This document shows positions 16,891-27,167 of a stretch of DNA of 64,000 nucleotides, piece after piece. The notes under the pieces were generated by a model. It was not told where the DNA came from and ran no database searches. It worked only from the letters and a program-made list of their open reading frames with translations. Source of the DNA: Mycobacterium sp. MFM001 (GTDB taxonomy: Bacteria; Actinomycetota; Actinomycetes; Mycobacteriales; Mycobacteriaceae); contig NZ_BFAB01000009.1 in NCBI RefSeq assembly GCF_003402475.1, forward strand, positions 1 to 64,000. The letters run 5' to 3'. Positions within the stretch are counted from its first letter, which is position 1. Each line of letters begins with the position of its first letter. The translations under genes were made by a program, and so were the position numbers.

Positions 16891-17726
16891 CGCAGCCGCA
16901 CCATCCGCGTCGTCGAACTCTCGTCGAGCTCGACGAGATCCGAGCGGGACCGCAGAAAATCGCTGAAAGACTTGAATCCCAAAGCCTTTTCGCTGAACGA
17001 CGGGTCCATCCGCTTCATCTGCGCTTTGACCGCGGAGTTGTGCAGCCATTCGGCGTCGTCTTTTTCCATGCCGATGCGCAGCGCGCGGGTCAGCAGACCG
17101 GTGGCCGCGGCCTGCGGGTCGGGCGGTAGCGGTTCCTCGGCGTTTTTGGTGCGCCGCTTGGGCGTTTGCGCGGGCTCGGGCACCGGGACGCCGGGCAACG
17201 CGTCGTAGGTGACGAACTCGTCGCACGCCGCGGCCAGCGCGCGGCTCGACGACCCGGCCACCCCGACGCCAACCACGTAGCGGCCCAGCCGTTTACAGCG
17301 CTGCGCCAACGGGATGTAGTCGGAGTCGCCGGCCACGATCACCACGTGGGTCAGGTCGGGCAGCCGGAACATGTCCTCGACCGCATCGACCGCCAGCCGG
17401 ATGTCGGCGGCGTTCTTGCCATAGGCGGCCGCGGGGAACAGCTGCACCAGATCGACCGCGCGGCCCACCAGCTGCTCGCGGTAGCCGGTGTTGACCTCGG
17501 CCGACCAGTCCGCGTAGGCGCGGGTGAGCACCAGCGTGCCGAACGACGACGCGAAGTCGATGATGGCCCCGACGTCGACGGTGGCCCGCCCCAGCCGATC
17601 CTTGTCCAGGCCCTTGGCCTTGTCCTTCTGAAACGAATTGCGGCCATGGACCTGGTCGTAGCGCGAGATCACGATGTTGTCGAAGTCGAGGTAGACCGCG
17701 ACACGTCCCGCATCGGCATCTGTCAT
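16887..17726 (-). CDS. NYN-domain RNase-like protein with C-terminal OST-HTH/LOTUS domain
   Basis: A 279-residue protein. Residues about 8-165 are a NYN (PIN-like) domain with acidic motifs YLDFDN (D14, D16), [12 protein letters not shown] and [11 protein letters not shown], expected to hold the metal of an RNase. A linker rich in Pro/Lys follows, then a LOTUS-like helical domain (about 205-279, [21 protein letters not shown] to [15 protein letters not shown]), thought to bind RNA. This is the layout of LabA/DUF88 proteins related to MARF1. The target RNA is unknown. Confidence 0.85.
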   Translation of the reverse strand: MTDADAGRVAVYLDFDNIVISRYDQVHGRNSFQKDKAKGLDKDRLGRATVDVGAIIDFASSFGTLVLTRAYADWSAEVNTGYREQLVGRAVDLVQLFPAAAYGKNAADIRLAVDAVEDMFRLPDLTHVVIVAGDSDYIPLAQRCKRLGRYVVGVGVAGSSSRALAAACDEFVTYDALPGVPVPEPAQTPKRRTKNAEEPLPPDPQAAATGLLTRALRIGMEKDDAEWLHNSAVKAQMKRMDPSFSEKALGFKSFSDFLRSRSDLVELDESSTTRMVRLR

Positions 17727-17874
17727 GAGCCCAGTCTGTCAGCGTCCCGGGGCAGCGGTTGGCAAACTGCCCGGCCGCTAGAGGCCGCGACACTTAAATG
17801 GTTGCGACGACACGCCGATGCGCTTCGCAGTGAGTTAAGTTTCGCTGATGCCGACCCGGCGACAGGAGGAGCCA

Positions 17875-18456
17875 GTGAACGACGACACGGCCGCGCAGGT
17901 CGGCATTCGGACCACCGAGGCGATCGGCTTGCTCATCGACGCGGTAGAGCAGATACCCTCCGAAAGTTGGGATATGCCATCGAATCTCGAAGGCTGGAGT
18001 ATCCGCGACCTAGTGGGTCACGTCACTGGCAGCGCGACCAAGGTTGTGACGCTTGTGGAGGGTGGCGACATCTGGCAGGGTCCTTCTGAGCCGGATGAGT
18101 GGAAATGCGACGACCCGGCCGCGCGGGTTCGTGAGCTGGCTGCCCGGTTGCAGGACGCACTGCCCGGCGCGGACCTGGACGCGATGCGGCCGTCGCCGCA
18201 GGGAGAGGTCCCGTTGCACCGGGCGCTGGCCTATCCCGTTGCCGACCTGGCCCTGCATAGCTGGGATCTGTACCGCTCACGGCAGCAGGCGTTCGAGCTT
18301 CCTGAGGACCTGCTGACGTTCTGCCGCCAGTTGGTGGAATCGGTGTCCGACGACATGCTGCGACGGCCCGGCGGGTTCGGCCCGGCACAACCGGTGCCCG
18401 AGAATGCGACGCCCACTGCCCGGCTGATGGCCTTTCTCGGGCGTTCAGTTGACTAG
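17875..18456 (+). CDS. Mycothiol-dependent maleylpyruvate-isomerase/DinB-type protein
   Basis: A 193-residue protein. GTG 17875 is preferred over the upstream ATG 17848 because AGGAGG lies six bases before it. The N-terminal four-helix region (GWSIRDLVGHVTGSA) matches the mycothiol-dependent MDMPI/DinB-like family (TIGR03083/TIGR03086 type), with a His in the LVGHV helix and a second in LALHSWDLYR that can serve as metal ligands. Members catalyse mycothiol-linked isomerisations or detoxification. The specific substrate cannot be told. It converges on recD. Confidence 0.75.
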   Translation: MNDDTAAQVGIRTTEAIGLLIDAVEQIPSESWDMPSNLEGWSIRDLVGHVTGSATKVVTLVEGGDIWQGPSEPDEWKCDDPAARVRELAARLQDALPGADLDAMRPSPQGEVPLHRALAYPVADLALHSWDLYRSRQQAFELPEDLLTFCRQLVESVSDDMLRRPGGFGPAQPVPENATPTARLMAFLGRSVD

Positions 18457-18465
18457 CAACAAGTA

Positions 18466-20157
18466 CTAGACCGCTTGCAGCCGCTTCGCCAATCCGCTTG
18501 CTCGCGCCACCCGCCGCTCAATCGCGGCCCGGACCGACGCCTCTGATCCGACCACGCGCACCTTTCGCTTCGCGCGGGTCACCGCGGTGTAGAACAACTC
18601 ACGGGTCAACAGCCGCGAATCCTCCGACGGCATCAGCACGGTGACCTCGTCGGCCTGGCTGCCCTGAGACTTGTGAATCGTCATCGCGTGCATGGTGTCG
18701 ACGTCGGAAAGACGGCTGATCGAAAAGTCAAGTGGTCCAGTGGCACCCGAGATAACGGCACGAAGGCCATCAGGACCTGCGACTACCACACCGGTGTCGC
18801 CGTTGTAGACGCGTAATCCGTAGTCGTTCGCTGTCACCAGTAGTGGCCGTCCGGCGTACCACTCCGACCAGGGCGGCAGACCGGTTTCCTCGGACAGCCA
18901 TTTCTCGATCTGACGGTTCCATTGCCGCACGCCAAAGGGACCCTCCCGGTGCGCGCACAGCAGCCGGTGCTCGTCCAGGATCGCCAGCGCTACGTCGACG
19001 GCGCCCAATACTGCGGCTTCGTGCAGCCGAACTACCTGCGGCACCAAGATCGAACGCAGCCGATCTGTCTCGTTGATGAACTCGATGTGCTCGTCGCCTG
19101 ATCGCAGCAACTCCAACACGCGATCCGTGTCGCCGAGCCGGATTGCGTCGGCAAGGGAGCCTATCGACTGCCCAAACCGGTGCGACGTCCGCAACGCCGC
19201 CACTCGCGCATCGGCGCGCGCGGAAAGTCCGTCGACCAAGTCCGCCAGCACCGCCCCGGCCTCCACTGACGCCAACTGGTCCGCGTCACCGACGAAAATC
19301 AACCGTGCGTCCGGCCGTACTGCCTCCAGCAGTCGTGCCATCATGGTCAGCGACACCATCGATGTCTCGTCGACCACAATCACGTCGTGCGGCAACCGGT
19401 TTCCGCGATTGTGGCGAAACCGCGAGGAGGTCTTCAGTTTGGAGCCGAGTAGCCGATGCAGAGTCACCGCCTGCAACCCGCCGAGCCGTGACCGGTCGAC
19501 GGCATCCAGTTTCTCGACCTCGATTGCCACCGCCTCTTGCAGCCGCGCCGCCGCCTTGCCTGTGGGCGCGGTCAGCGCAACGCGCGGCCTTGCCGGCCCG
19601 GCTTGTTCGGCCAGCAGCGCCAAGAGCCGCGCGACCGTCGTGGTCTTCCCGGTGCCTGGTCCACCGGTCAGCACCGTAACCGACTGCGAGAGCGCAATTT
19701 CCGCCGCCTCGCGCTGCTCCTCGAACCCCGATGGGAAGAGCCGTGCGAGATCCGGGAACTTGTTCGTCGGCTGCGCGGAGAGTAAGCCGAGCAGGTCGTC
19801 GCACACTTGCTTCTCCTCGCGCCAGTACCGGTCGAGGTAGAGCAGCCGGTCGTCGTAGAGATGCAGCACCGGCGGCTCGCCGAGCAACGCGCTGCCGCGT
19901 ACGGTCGACAGCCAGTCCGCGGGCTCTGGCCACGGCAGTTCGTCCCCGCCGATGGCGGTCGCAATGCTGGATAGGTCCACGCACACCGAACCGCCGCGCA
20001 GCGCACGTACCGCGAGAGCGACCGCCAGGGCCACCCGCTCGTCGCGTTCTTCACCCAGCTCGCAGATCCGTTTCGCCACATGCGCATCCGCGATGTCGAG
20101 CACTCCGGCCTCGCCGAAGGTCTGCAGGATGCCGGTGCTGCCGATGGCAAGCGTCAT
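18466..20157 (-). CDS. recD: Exodeoxyribonuclease V alpha subunit RecD
   Basis: A 563-residue SF1 helicase. The Walker A motif GGPGTGKT is at residues 165-172; further motifs are VVDETSMVSL (motif II), GDADQLASVEAG (motif III) and the C-terminal MTIHKSQGSQADEV and YTAVTRAKRKV (motifs V and VI). RecD is the 5'-3' motor of the RecBCD enzyme, which processes double-strand DNA ends. The ATG at 20157 overlaps the recB stop (ATGA), which fixes the start and suggests coupled translation as the last gene of recC-recB-recD. Confidence 0.95.
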   Translation of the reverse strand: MTLAIGSTGILQTFGEAGVLDIADAHVAKRICELGEERDERVALAVALAVRALRGGSVCVDLSSIATAIGGDELPWPEPADWLSTVRGSALLGEPPVLHLYDDRLLYLDRYWREEKQVCDDLLGLLSAQPTNKFPDLARLFPSGFEEQREAAEIALSQSVTVLTGGPGTGKTTTVARLLALLAEQAGPARPRVALTAPTGKAAARLQEAVAIEVEKLDAVDRSRLGGLQAVTLHRLLGSKLKTSSRFRHNRGNRLPHDVIVVDETSMVSLTMMARLLEAVRPDARLIFVGDADQLASVEAGAVLADLVDGLSARADARVAALRTSHRFGQSIGSLADAIRLGDTDRVLELLRSGDEHIEFINETDRLRSILVPQVVRLHEAAVLGAVDVALAILDEHRLLCAHREGPFGVRQWNRQIEKWLSEETGLPPWSEWYAGRPLLVTANDYGLRVYNGDTGVVVAGPDGLRAVISGATGPLDFSISRLSDVDTMHAMTIHKSQGSQADEVTVLMPSEDSRLLTRELFYTAVTRAKRKVRVVGSEASVRAAIERRVARASGLAKRLQAV

Positions 20158-23100
20158 GCTGCCTGCCTTCCCTGGTCGAGCAGGTCCGACAACGCCACCA
20201 CAAGCTCCGCCGGCGGCTGCCAACTGAACGCACCGCAGCCCGGTGTGTCGGGACCGCACATGCCGCGGATGAACAGATACAGCACCCCGCCCAGATGCAC
20301 AGCAGGGTCGTAATCGGGCTGGCGTTGTTGCAAGAACCGATGGAGGACAACGACATACAGCAGGGCTTGCAGCGGATAGTCGGAATGCAGCATGGCTTCG
20401 ACCAGCCGCGGCTCGGTGTATTCGGACGCCGCATCGCCCAGGTAGTTGGTCTTGTAATCCACCACCAGATAGCGTGGCCCGGGGAGCCGCAGCACTACGT
20501 CGATCGAGCCGGCCAGATACCCGCGAAGGGACTGGCCGCCCAATCCGGGGGATGTCAGCCGGTCGGCATATGCCGCCAACAGGTCACCGGCAGGCAAGTG
20601 TCCCCGCAGCAGGTCGCCGACGTCATGCAGCGACACGTCCGGGACGGAGCCGCGCAGGTCGCCACCGGCCAGCGGGATCTCGAAGTCCAACTCCCGCAAC
20701 CGGTCCCGCATACCGATCTGGCGAAGGGTCAACCCGGCGGCCAGCGATCCCAGTGAGGTGTCGTGCATCGGCACCAGCGCAGCCGCCAGATCGGCAGCGG
20801 CGACGTCGACCGGCCACCACACCATGTGCCGCCGCACCTGCTTCTCGAGCTCGGCCACCAGATCCGGCGCGGACGGATCTGCCGTCTCCAATACCGCATG
20901 GACCAGCGACCCGAAAGTCGCACCGGCCGGCTTACCCGCCAGTGGCGAGACGACGTCCAAACCCGGACTCGGAGGCGTGAGCACCACGCTTTCCACCTCA
21001 TCGTCACGCGTCCCGACCTCCGGCTCACTCTCCACGCCGATCGGCTCTGCGCCGCGCACCAGCGCCGAATACGACGTCCGCCGCCAGGCGGTGTCGATCG
21101 CGCGGTGGAAGTGCCGCACCTCGAAGTGGGGGATAGGTGGTGCGCCGGGAGCGGCCGATGGTGTGACGATCACCGATTCCTCCACCGAGGGGCCGCCCGC
21201 GGCCTCCCATTGCTTGAACACCGCCCAGGCATCCTCGTCGGTGATCCGCGGTGCGCACCGGTCTGGTACCTCGGCCTGATCGACGCTGCGGCCGCGCAGC
21301 AGTCGCGACAGCCCGCCGTTCACTTCGTCTTTGGTCGGTGCCCACCACGCCACCACCTGCGACTGCGCGCGGGTCAGCGCGACGTAGGTGACCCGAATGT
21401 TGTTGCGTGCTTCCTCGGCCCGGTACAGGTCGAGAACACTGGTCGGTGCGCTACCGCCGATGTACAGGCAGCGCTTGTCGGTGTCGTCGTGGTAGAGCAA
21501 GATGTCGTCGGCGCGGACAAAGCGGTTGAACGCGAACGGCAAGTACACGATCGGGAACTGCAGTCCCTTGGCCACGAATACCGTCATGATCTGCACCGCG
21601 GCCGCATCACTGTCCAGGCGGCGGTTGTGCTCGGATACACGGCTGCGGGTGTCGCACTGGCGTCGCAGCCAATCCCGCAGCGCCGTAAGGCTGTAGCGTT
21701 CCCGGTGCGCGACCTCGTGCAGCAACTGCGCAATGTGGGCCAGGTCGGTCATGTGGCGCTCACCGCCGTGCTGGGCCAGTACCCGGCGACCCATACCGCG
21801 CAGCTGCGCGGCCTCGAACACCGCCGCCACCCCGCGCAGCCGGGCGTGGTTGGCCCACTCCCGGACTAAGCCCGCCACCCGGTCGGTCAGCGCATCACCT
21901 TCGGCAGCAAGGGTTTCCGCGGTTTCCCCGAAGAACATCGTGCACGCCGCGGCGCGGACCAGACCGCTGCGGTGCGGCGCGTCGAACGCCTCCAGCAGAC
22001 ACAGCCAGTCCTTAGCGGCCTGCGAGTCAAACACGTCAGTGTCGCCCGTGTAGATCGCCGGAATCCCGGCCGACGCCAGAGCATCCCGGCAGGCGCGGGC
22101 GTCCTTGTGCTGCTCGACGATCACCGCGATATCCCCGGCCCGAACCGGCCGGCCGTCATAGGTGGCGCCGCTGGCCAAGAGCGCTGCGACGTCGGCGGCC
22201 AGGTCGGCGGGAATGTGGCGGCGCAGCACGTCGATCGGAACGTTGTCGTCATCGTCATATCCGAGAGTCGGCCGCTTGACGACGCGCAGTCGAAACGGTG
22301 CGTTGCGCGGCGCACCGGCCAGCCGACACCCATCATGATGCGCATCGATGTCGTGAACGACGATCTCGGGGTGGCCGAGCGCCGCGCCGCGCAGCACGGT
22401 CTGCAGGCTGTCGACGAGCACGCGGTCGCTGCGCCAGTTGACACCGAGCGTGTAGCGGGTGTCGGCGTCGCGGGCGGCCTTCAGATACGTGTAGATGTCG
22501 CCACCGCGGAACCCGTAGATGGCCTGCTTGGGGTCGCCGATCAGGATCAGCGTCGAGTGTCCGCTGAACGCGCACTCCAGTACCCGCCACTGGATGGGGT
22601 CGGTGTCTTGAAACTCGTCGACCAGCACGATCCGCCAGCGCCGCCGCATCCGGTCCCGGGCCGGAGAGTCCTCGGCTTCAAGGGCTTTCGCAAGCCGGGT
22701 GAGCAAGTCGTCGTAGCCGAGGATGCGCAGCCGACGCTTGCGGCGCTCGAGTTCATCGATCACCGCGCCGGCGAACCGCAGTCGAATTCCGGCTTCGCTG
22801 TCCGGGGCTGGGTCGAGCGGTCGCCAGACCGCGCACGGATCCTCCACGACTTCGCGGGCCAGCGCGAGCGCCTGCTTGTAGCTGAGCGCCGGCTGGTCCT
22901 CGGCCCGCCCGAACTGCGCGAGATAGAGGTCGTCGACGATCTCGGTGACCAGATCGTCGAGGCTTTCCTGCAGCTTGACGTCGGCAGCGGTATCACCGGC
23001 CACGCCAAGCGATCTCAGCACCCGGCCACAGAACTCGTGTGTGGTGGCGATGGTGGCCGCATCGAAGTTGGCCAGGGCGTCACGTAGCCGCCGCTGCCGG

Positions 23101-23396
23101 GTCGCGCGGTCGCTGCCGCTCAGCAAGTGCTCGACAAGGTTATTGCCGGCGGGCGCGCGGCCCTCGAGCGCGGACACCGCCTCGACGATCTGACCGCGGA
23201 CCCGCTCGCGCAACTCGCGGCTGGCATTGCGGTTGAACGTGATCAGCAGCATCTCGTCGAGCGTCACGTCTGTCTCGGCGAGATAGCGGGTAACCAAACC
23301 GGCCAGCGCGAACGTCTTGCCGGTGCCGGCGCTGGCCTCCAGCACGGTGGTGGACCCGCTTTTGGGCAGCGGACCCCGTATGTCGAAGCGGTCCAT
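20154..23396 (-). CDS. recB: Exodeoxyribonuclease V beta subunit RecB
   Basis: A 1080-residue UvrD-type helicase-nuclease. Walker A ASAGTGKT lies at residues 21-28, motif II is in VLVDEFQDTDPIQW, motif III in GDPKQAIYGFRGGD, and motif VI in VALTRAQSQVVAWW. The C-terminal nuclease domain carries the catalytic LVVDYKTNYLG. It is the 3'-5' motor and sole nuclease of RecBCD. The start at 23396 overlaps the recC stop by one base (TGATG). A longer in-frame upstream extension overlaps recC and is rejected. In mycobacteria RecBCD acts mainly in single-strand annealing rather than RecA-dependent repair (from the literature). Confidence 0.95.
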   Translation of the reverse strand: MDRFDIRGPLPKSGSTTVLEASAGTGKTFALAGLVTRYLAETDVTLDEMLLITFNRNASRELRERVRGQIVEAVSALEGRAPAGNNLVEHLLSGSDRATRQRRLRDALANFDAATIATTHEFCGRVLRSLGVAGDTAADVKLQESLDDLVTEIVDDLYLAQFGRAEDQPALSYKQALALAREVVEDPCAVWRPLDPAPDSEAGIRLRFAGAVIDELERRKRRLRILGYDDLLTRLAKALEAEDSPARDRMRRRWRIVLVDEFQDTDPIQWRVLECAFSGHSTLILIGDPKQAIYGFRGGDIYTYLKAARDADTRYTLGVNWRSDRVLVDSLQTVLRGAALGHPEIVVHDIDAHHDGCRLAGAPRNAPFRLRVVKRPTLGYDDDDNVPIDVLRRHIPADLAADVAALLASGATYDGRPVRAGDIAVIVEQHKDARACRDALASAGIPAIYTGDTDVFDSQAAKDWLCLLEAFDAPHRSGLVRAAACTMFFGETAETLAAEGDALTDRVAGLVREWANHARLRGVAAVFEAAQLRGMGRRVLAQHGGERHMTDLAHIAQLLHEVAHRERYSLTALRDWLRRQCDTRSRVSEHNRRLDSDAAAVQIMTVFVAKGLQFPIVYLPFAFNRFVRADDILLYHDDTDKRCLYIGGSAPTSVLDLYRAEEARNNIRVTYVALTRAQSQVVAWWAPTKDEVNGGLSRLLRGRSVDQAEVPDRCAPRITDEDAWAVFKQWEAAGGPSVEESVIVTPSAAPGAPPIPHFEVRHFHRAIDTAWRRTSYSALVRGAEPIGVESEPEVGTRDDEVESVVLTPPSPGLDVVSPLAGKPAGATFGSLVHAVLETADPSAPDLVAELEKQVRRHMVWWPVDVAAADLAAALVPMHDTSLGSLAAGLTLRQIGMRDRLRELDFEIPLAGGDLRGSVPDVSLHDVGDLLRGHLPAGDLLAAYADRLTSPGLGGQSLRGYLAGSIDVVLRLPGPRYLVVDYKTNYLGDAASEYTEPRLVEAMLHSDYPLQALLYVVVLHRFLQQRQPDYDPAVHLGGVLYLFIRGMCGPDTPGCGAFSWQPPAELVVALSDLLDQGRQAA

Positions 23397-26300
23397 CAGC
23401 CCGGCTTCCCTTCGGCGGCCAATAGCGGCAGCCAGAGTCTTTCTGCAAGCGGACCAAGTCCATGGTCGACCAACACGTCGAAGCGCGGATTGGACCCCCA
23501 GACCCGGACGTGCGCCTTCTCGCTGTCCTCGCCGTCGTGAGAACTGCTGCTCTCCCACTTGCTGCGCGCGAACCTGACCGGATCCCGTCCGCGGTAACGC
23601 TTTTCCGCCCACGCGTAGGACGTCTTCAGGGGCAGCGGGAGCGGCTCGCGATGGCCGGTGTCGAACAGCATGACCAGATCGCCGAGCACCGCCAGCGGAT
23701 CGGGCGGTGCGTGCAAGCAGCACGCGTCGACACTGTCGTTCGAACCGCGCCCGATGCAAATGGCAGTCCAGTCGCGATCCGGGTCGCCGGCGGCAAGCGC
23801 GACCAGCGAAATCCACGCCTGCAACTTGTGTTTCGGGCCCAGCCGTGAGTAGCTCACCTCGACGATCCGATTGCCGAACACGCGGTTCACCGTGCCCGTG
23901 ACGCGTCGGCCATTGTCGAGGTCGACGGCGACGTCATGAGCTCGCGCGTGCACCCGTTGATGGCGCAGCGCGGAGATCGCCAGCTGGACAGCTTGGCCGC
24001 TGATCTCATGGGCCTTGCGCCACCCCAGCCGCCCGGGCGGCAGCGTGCCGCGACGCCACTCGGCCTCCTTGGCCACCTCGAGGTCCATGCCGCGCAACAT
24101 GTCGTGCAGCATGCGGTCGCCGACGGCCCACTCTTGCAGCGGGCTGATGTCGACCGGCATCGCATCCTCGACGCTGTCGACGTCCCACGGCAACGTGTAG
24201 TCGAGCTGACGGAAGAACCCCTTGACCGGGTCCTTGAAAAAGTCGAGCAGGTCGGCCAGGACCACATCGTTTATGGGCGGAGCGGGCAGCTGATCGGTAA
24301 AAAACCGTTGGGGTGCAGTGCGTTTCCCGGCAGCTGCTTCGGCGGCTGCCAAGGCGGTGGGATCGAAGCTGAACGGCCGGCGGGGCACCAACGCGCCAGG
24401 GATGACGTTGTGGCGGTCGAACGGCTGCAGCGGGTGTTTGGTCAGGACGTGTTCCCGTACCGGCTGCTCGGTGGTCTGGTCCAGCGCGTCGAGCAACTCC
24501 GCCAACGGCACCGCCGGAGGGCGTGGATGCCCGGCATGTTCGTCGGCTCCGCTGTAGGTGATTACCAACGTCTCGGTGGCCGCACAGATGGCGTCGAGCA
24601 GCAGTTGGCGGTCCTCCGAACGGATGTCACGCTCACCGGTCATCGGCTGCCAGGTCAGCACGTCGTCACCGTCGGGGACACTCAGCCGCGGGAAAACGCC
24701 GTCGTCGAGGCCGAGCAGGCACACCACCCGGTGCGGCACCGAGCGCATCGGCACCATGGTGCACACGGTCAGCGTGCCGGTGCGGAAGTTGGCCCGCGTG
24801 GGGCGCCCGGCCAATTGCGTCGACAGCAGCGCGCGAACGTCGGCCAGCCGCATCAGTGTCGACGCGCGAGACCCGGCCTGCTTGAGCACGTCGCCGAATT
24901 CGCGCTGCAACTGGGCTTCCTGCCACGCCTCCCCGGGGCAGGTGAGCAGGGCAACGCCTTCCGACAAGGTCTCGAGCCAATCGCTCAATGGCTTTGTGCC
25001 GCTGAGTCGTTCGACCACATGATGCAGGCGCTCGACGAACTCGGTCAGCCGCCCGGCCAGCTCCACCCCGTTGCTGCCGACGTCGTCGAGCGGCAGCGCG
25101 GCGCCCAGCCACGCCTGCGAGTCGTCCGACATCGCGACGCCGACCAGGATGCGGTCCAGCCCGAACCGCCAGGTGTTGTGCACGATGTGGTCGAGGCCGT
25201 ACGGCGCGCGATGCGCCTTGTCGAACCCCCAGCGGATGTTGGCGTCCCGCACCCAGTCGGTGATGGCCTCGAGATCGTCGTCGGTGAACCCGAACCGGGC
25301 GCGAACCGGCTCGGCCTGGGCAAGGTTGAGCACCTGGCTGGCGGTCGCGCGGGTGCCGGCGATGGCGAGCAGTTCGGCGGCGGTCGCGAGCAGCGGGTTG
25401 GTCTGGGTGAGCGCGCGGTCGGCGAGCCGGACCCGCAGCCGGTGCGCCGGATGGCTGTCACCCGCCGTCTCGCCGAGCCCGAAGCCCGCGACGATCAGCG
25501 GCGCATAGGTCTCGATGTCCGGGCACATCACCACGATGTCGCGCGGCTCTAGCGTCGGGTCGTCCTCCAGCAGGCCGAGCAGCACCTCGCGCAGCACGTC
25601 GACCTGCCGCGCGGGGCCGTGGCAGCTGTGCACCTGCACCGAGCGGTCGGTTTCGGCCGGCACACGCCCCGATGACTGCACCGCGTTGGCCGCGATGTCG
25701 GCCTGTAGCCAGCCCAGCAGCGTGTCGGGTTTGGTTGCGCCGGAAAGGTATTCGTCGGTCGCGGGATTGGTGGGCAGGCTGCGCTGCAGCTCGCGCAGAT
25801 CCCGGCCGAGGGTTTCCAGCAGTGGATGCTGCGCCTTGTGCCGGCTGGTGTCTTCGGCGCGCGGGACAGCGCCGTGCACACCCTGCAAAGCCCGCCACAG
25901 CTCGTCGCTCGGATGCGGCAGCCACAGGTGCAGGTCGTGGTGGGTGGCCAGCGCGTCGAGCAGCTCCACCTCGGTGCAGGCCAGCCGGGTGTGCCCGAAC
26001 AGCGACAGCCTTTCGGGCAGATCGGTAGGGCCCTCGCGCAGCCGGGCCAGCGTCTTCTGGTGCCGAAGGTGCGGCGGGTCGGCGGGCATCGCGGCGACGA
26101 GCGCCCGCCACAATTCGGGCTGCCAGGCCAGGTCGGGGTCAACGCCGGCGCGTCCGTCGAGCCAGTCGACCAGCAGCTGCGGGCGCTGCCGGGCATACGA
26201 CGCGAACAGCCCCGCCAGCCGTCGCGCCACCGAATACCTTCGGCCGCGGCGCAAGTCGTCGTCGTCCGAGCGGCCCAGATGCGTTGCCAGCGTGCGGCAC

Positions 26301-26605
26301 CACGGCTCGTCCAGGGAGCAGTCGATGACCTCCAGCAGCGGCCACGTCATGGCCTCCGGCGACCACGGGTCGTCGTCGACGGTCCCGGTGATCTCGGCGA
26401 TCAGCGACGCCGGGCTGCGGAACGCGACCCCGGCGCAGACCCCGAGCCTCTGCGCGAGCCGCTGGCTCAGCCACCGCTCCACCCCGCGCGCCGGCACCAG
26501 CACCAGTTCCTCGGCGAACGGGTCGGGCAGCGGGTCGGCCAGCAGGGCACCGAGCCCGTCGGCGAGCAAATCGGTACGTTCGGCACGGTGGAGATGAAGC
26601 GCCAT
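23396..26605 (-). CDS. recC: Exodeoxyribonuclease V gamma subunit RecC
   Basis: A 1069-residue protein beginning MALHLHRAERTDLLADGLG. It shows RecC features: LVPARGVERWLSQRLAQRLG near residue 40, GVAFRSPASLI, LSLFGHTRLACTEVELLDAL, DIVVMCPDIETYAPLI and GDVLTWQPMTGERDIRSEDRQLLLDA, an inactivated helicase/nuclease fold that scans DNA and splits the strands. ATG 26605 is preferred because residues upstream of it are not family-like. First gene of the overlapping recC-recB-recD unit; divergent from the nitroreductase, 46 bases between starts. Confidence 0.93.
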   Translation of the reverse strand: MALHLHRAERTDLLADGLGALLADPLPDPFAEELVLVPARGVERWLSQRLAQRLGVCAGVAFRSPASLIAEITGTVDDDPWSPEAMTWPLLEVIDCSLDEPWCRTLATHLGRSDDDDLRRGRRYSVARRLAGLFASYARQRPQLLVDWLDGRAGVDPDLAWQPELWRALVAAMPADPPHLRHQKTLARLREGPTDLPERLSLFGHTRLACTEVELLDALATHHDLHLWLPHPSDELWRALQGVHGAVPRAEDTSRHKAQHPLLETLGRDLRELQRSLPTNPATDEYLSGATKPDTLLGWLQADIAANAVQSSGRVPAETDRSVQVHSCHGPARQVDVLREVLLGLLEDDPTLEPRDIVVMCPDIETYAPLIVAGFGLGETAGDSHPAHRLRVRLADRALTQTNPLLATAAELLAIAGTRATASQVLNLAQAEPVRARFGFTDDDLEAITDWVRDANIRWGFDKAHRAPYGLDHIVHNTWRFGLDRILVGVAMSDDSQAWLGAALPLDDVGSNGVELAGRLTEFVERLHHVVERLSGTKPLSDWLETLSEGVALLTCPGEAWQEAQLQREFGDVLKQAGSRASTLMRLADVRALLSTQLAGRPTRANFRTGTLTVCTMVPMRSVPHRVVCLLGLDDGVFPRLSVPDGDDVLTWQPMTGERDIRSEDRQLLLDAICAATETLVITYSGADEHAGHPRPPAVPLAELLDALDQTTEQPVREHVLTKHPLQPFDRHNVIPGALVPRRPFSFDPTALAAAEAAAGKRTAPQRFFTDQLPAPPINDVVLADLLDFFKDPVKGFFRQLDYTLPWDVDSVEDAMPVDISPLQEWAVGDRMLHDMLRGMDLEVAKEAEWRRGTLPPGRLGWRKAHEISGQAVQLAISALRHQRVHARAHDVAVDLDNGRRVTGTVNRVFGNRIVEVSYSRLGPKHKLQAWISLVALAAGDPDRDWTAICIGRGSNDSVDACCLHAPPDPLAVLGDLVMLFDTGHREPLPLPLKTSYAWAEKRYRGRDPVRFARSKWESSSSHDGEDSEKAHVRVWGSNPRFDVLVDHGLGPLAERLWLPLLAAEGKPG

Positions 26606-26651
26606 TGCGGTGCCACCATAGACGGCCGGGGCAGACGAGGGAGCGATTGAG

Positions 26652-27167
26652 ATGGAAACCTGGGATGCGATTCGCGCGCGGCGCAACGTGCGCCAGTATC
26701 GGCCAGAGCCGGTGTCCGAGGCCGACCTGAACCGGATCGCCGAGGCGGGCTGGCGGGCGCCGTCGGCGAAGAACCGCCAGCCGTGGGATTTCGTGATCGT
26801 GACCGATCGGGCTCAGCTGCAGGAACTTTCCACGGTGTGGCAGGGCGCCGGCCACATCGCCGCGGCCGCGGCCGCGATTGCCCTGGTGGTGCCGGAGCCG
26901 CCCAGCGAACGCCGGAAGGTCACCGATCAGTACGACGTCGGGCAGGCCACGATGGCGATGATGCTCGCGGCCACCGACCTCGGCATCGGCACCGGCCATT
27001 CGTCCGTGGGCGATCAGGACAAGGCCCGCGCCATCCTGGGTGTGCCCGACGATCACCTGGTGGCCTACCTGCTCGGCATCGGCTATCCCGCCGACCGTCC
27101 GCTCACCCCGATCCGTCAGCCCAAGAGGCGGCCGTTCGACGAGGTCGTCCACCACGGGCGCTGGTGA
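26652..27167 (+). CDS. Nitroreductase-family flavoprotein
   Basis: A 171-residue protein with the nitroreductase FMN-binding N-terminus (AIRARRNVRQYRPEPVSEADL, then GWRAPSAKNRQPWDFVIV) and the C-terminal GDQDKARAILGVPDDHLVAYLLGIGYP. It is at the short end of the family. Such enzymes reduce nitro groups, quinones or flavins with NAD(P)H; the physiological substrate is unknown. Its stop overlaps the GTG of the following methyltransferase by four bases (GTGA). Confidence 0.88.
   Translation: METWDAIRARRNVRQYRPEPVSEADLNRIAEAGWRAPSAKNRQPWDFVIVTDRAQLQELSTVWQGAGHIAAAAAAIALVVPEPPSERRKVTDQYDVGQATMAMMLAATDLGIGTGHSSVGDQDKARAILGVPDDHLVAYLLGIGYPADRPLTPIRQPKRRPFDEVVHHGRW

Noticed and set aside
14956..17226. 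756-codon minus-strand frame covering the TVP38 and methyltransferase region
   Set aside because: It only resembles protein where it is a shifted copy of real genes (NYN, TVP38); mostly Arg-rich shadow.
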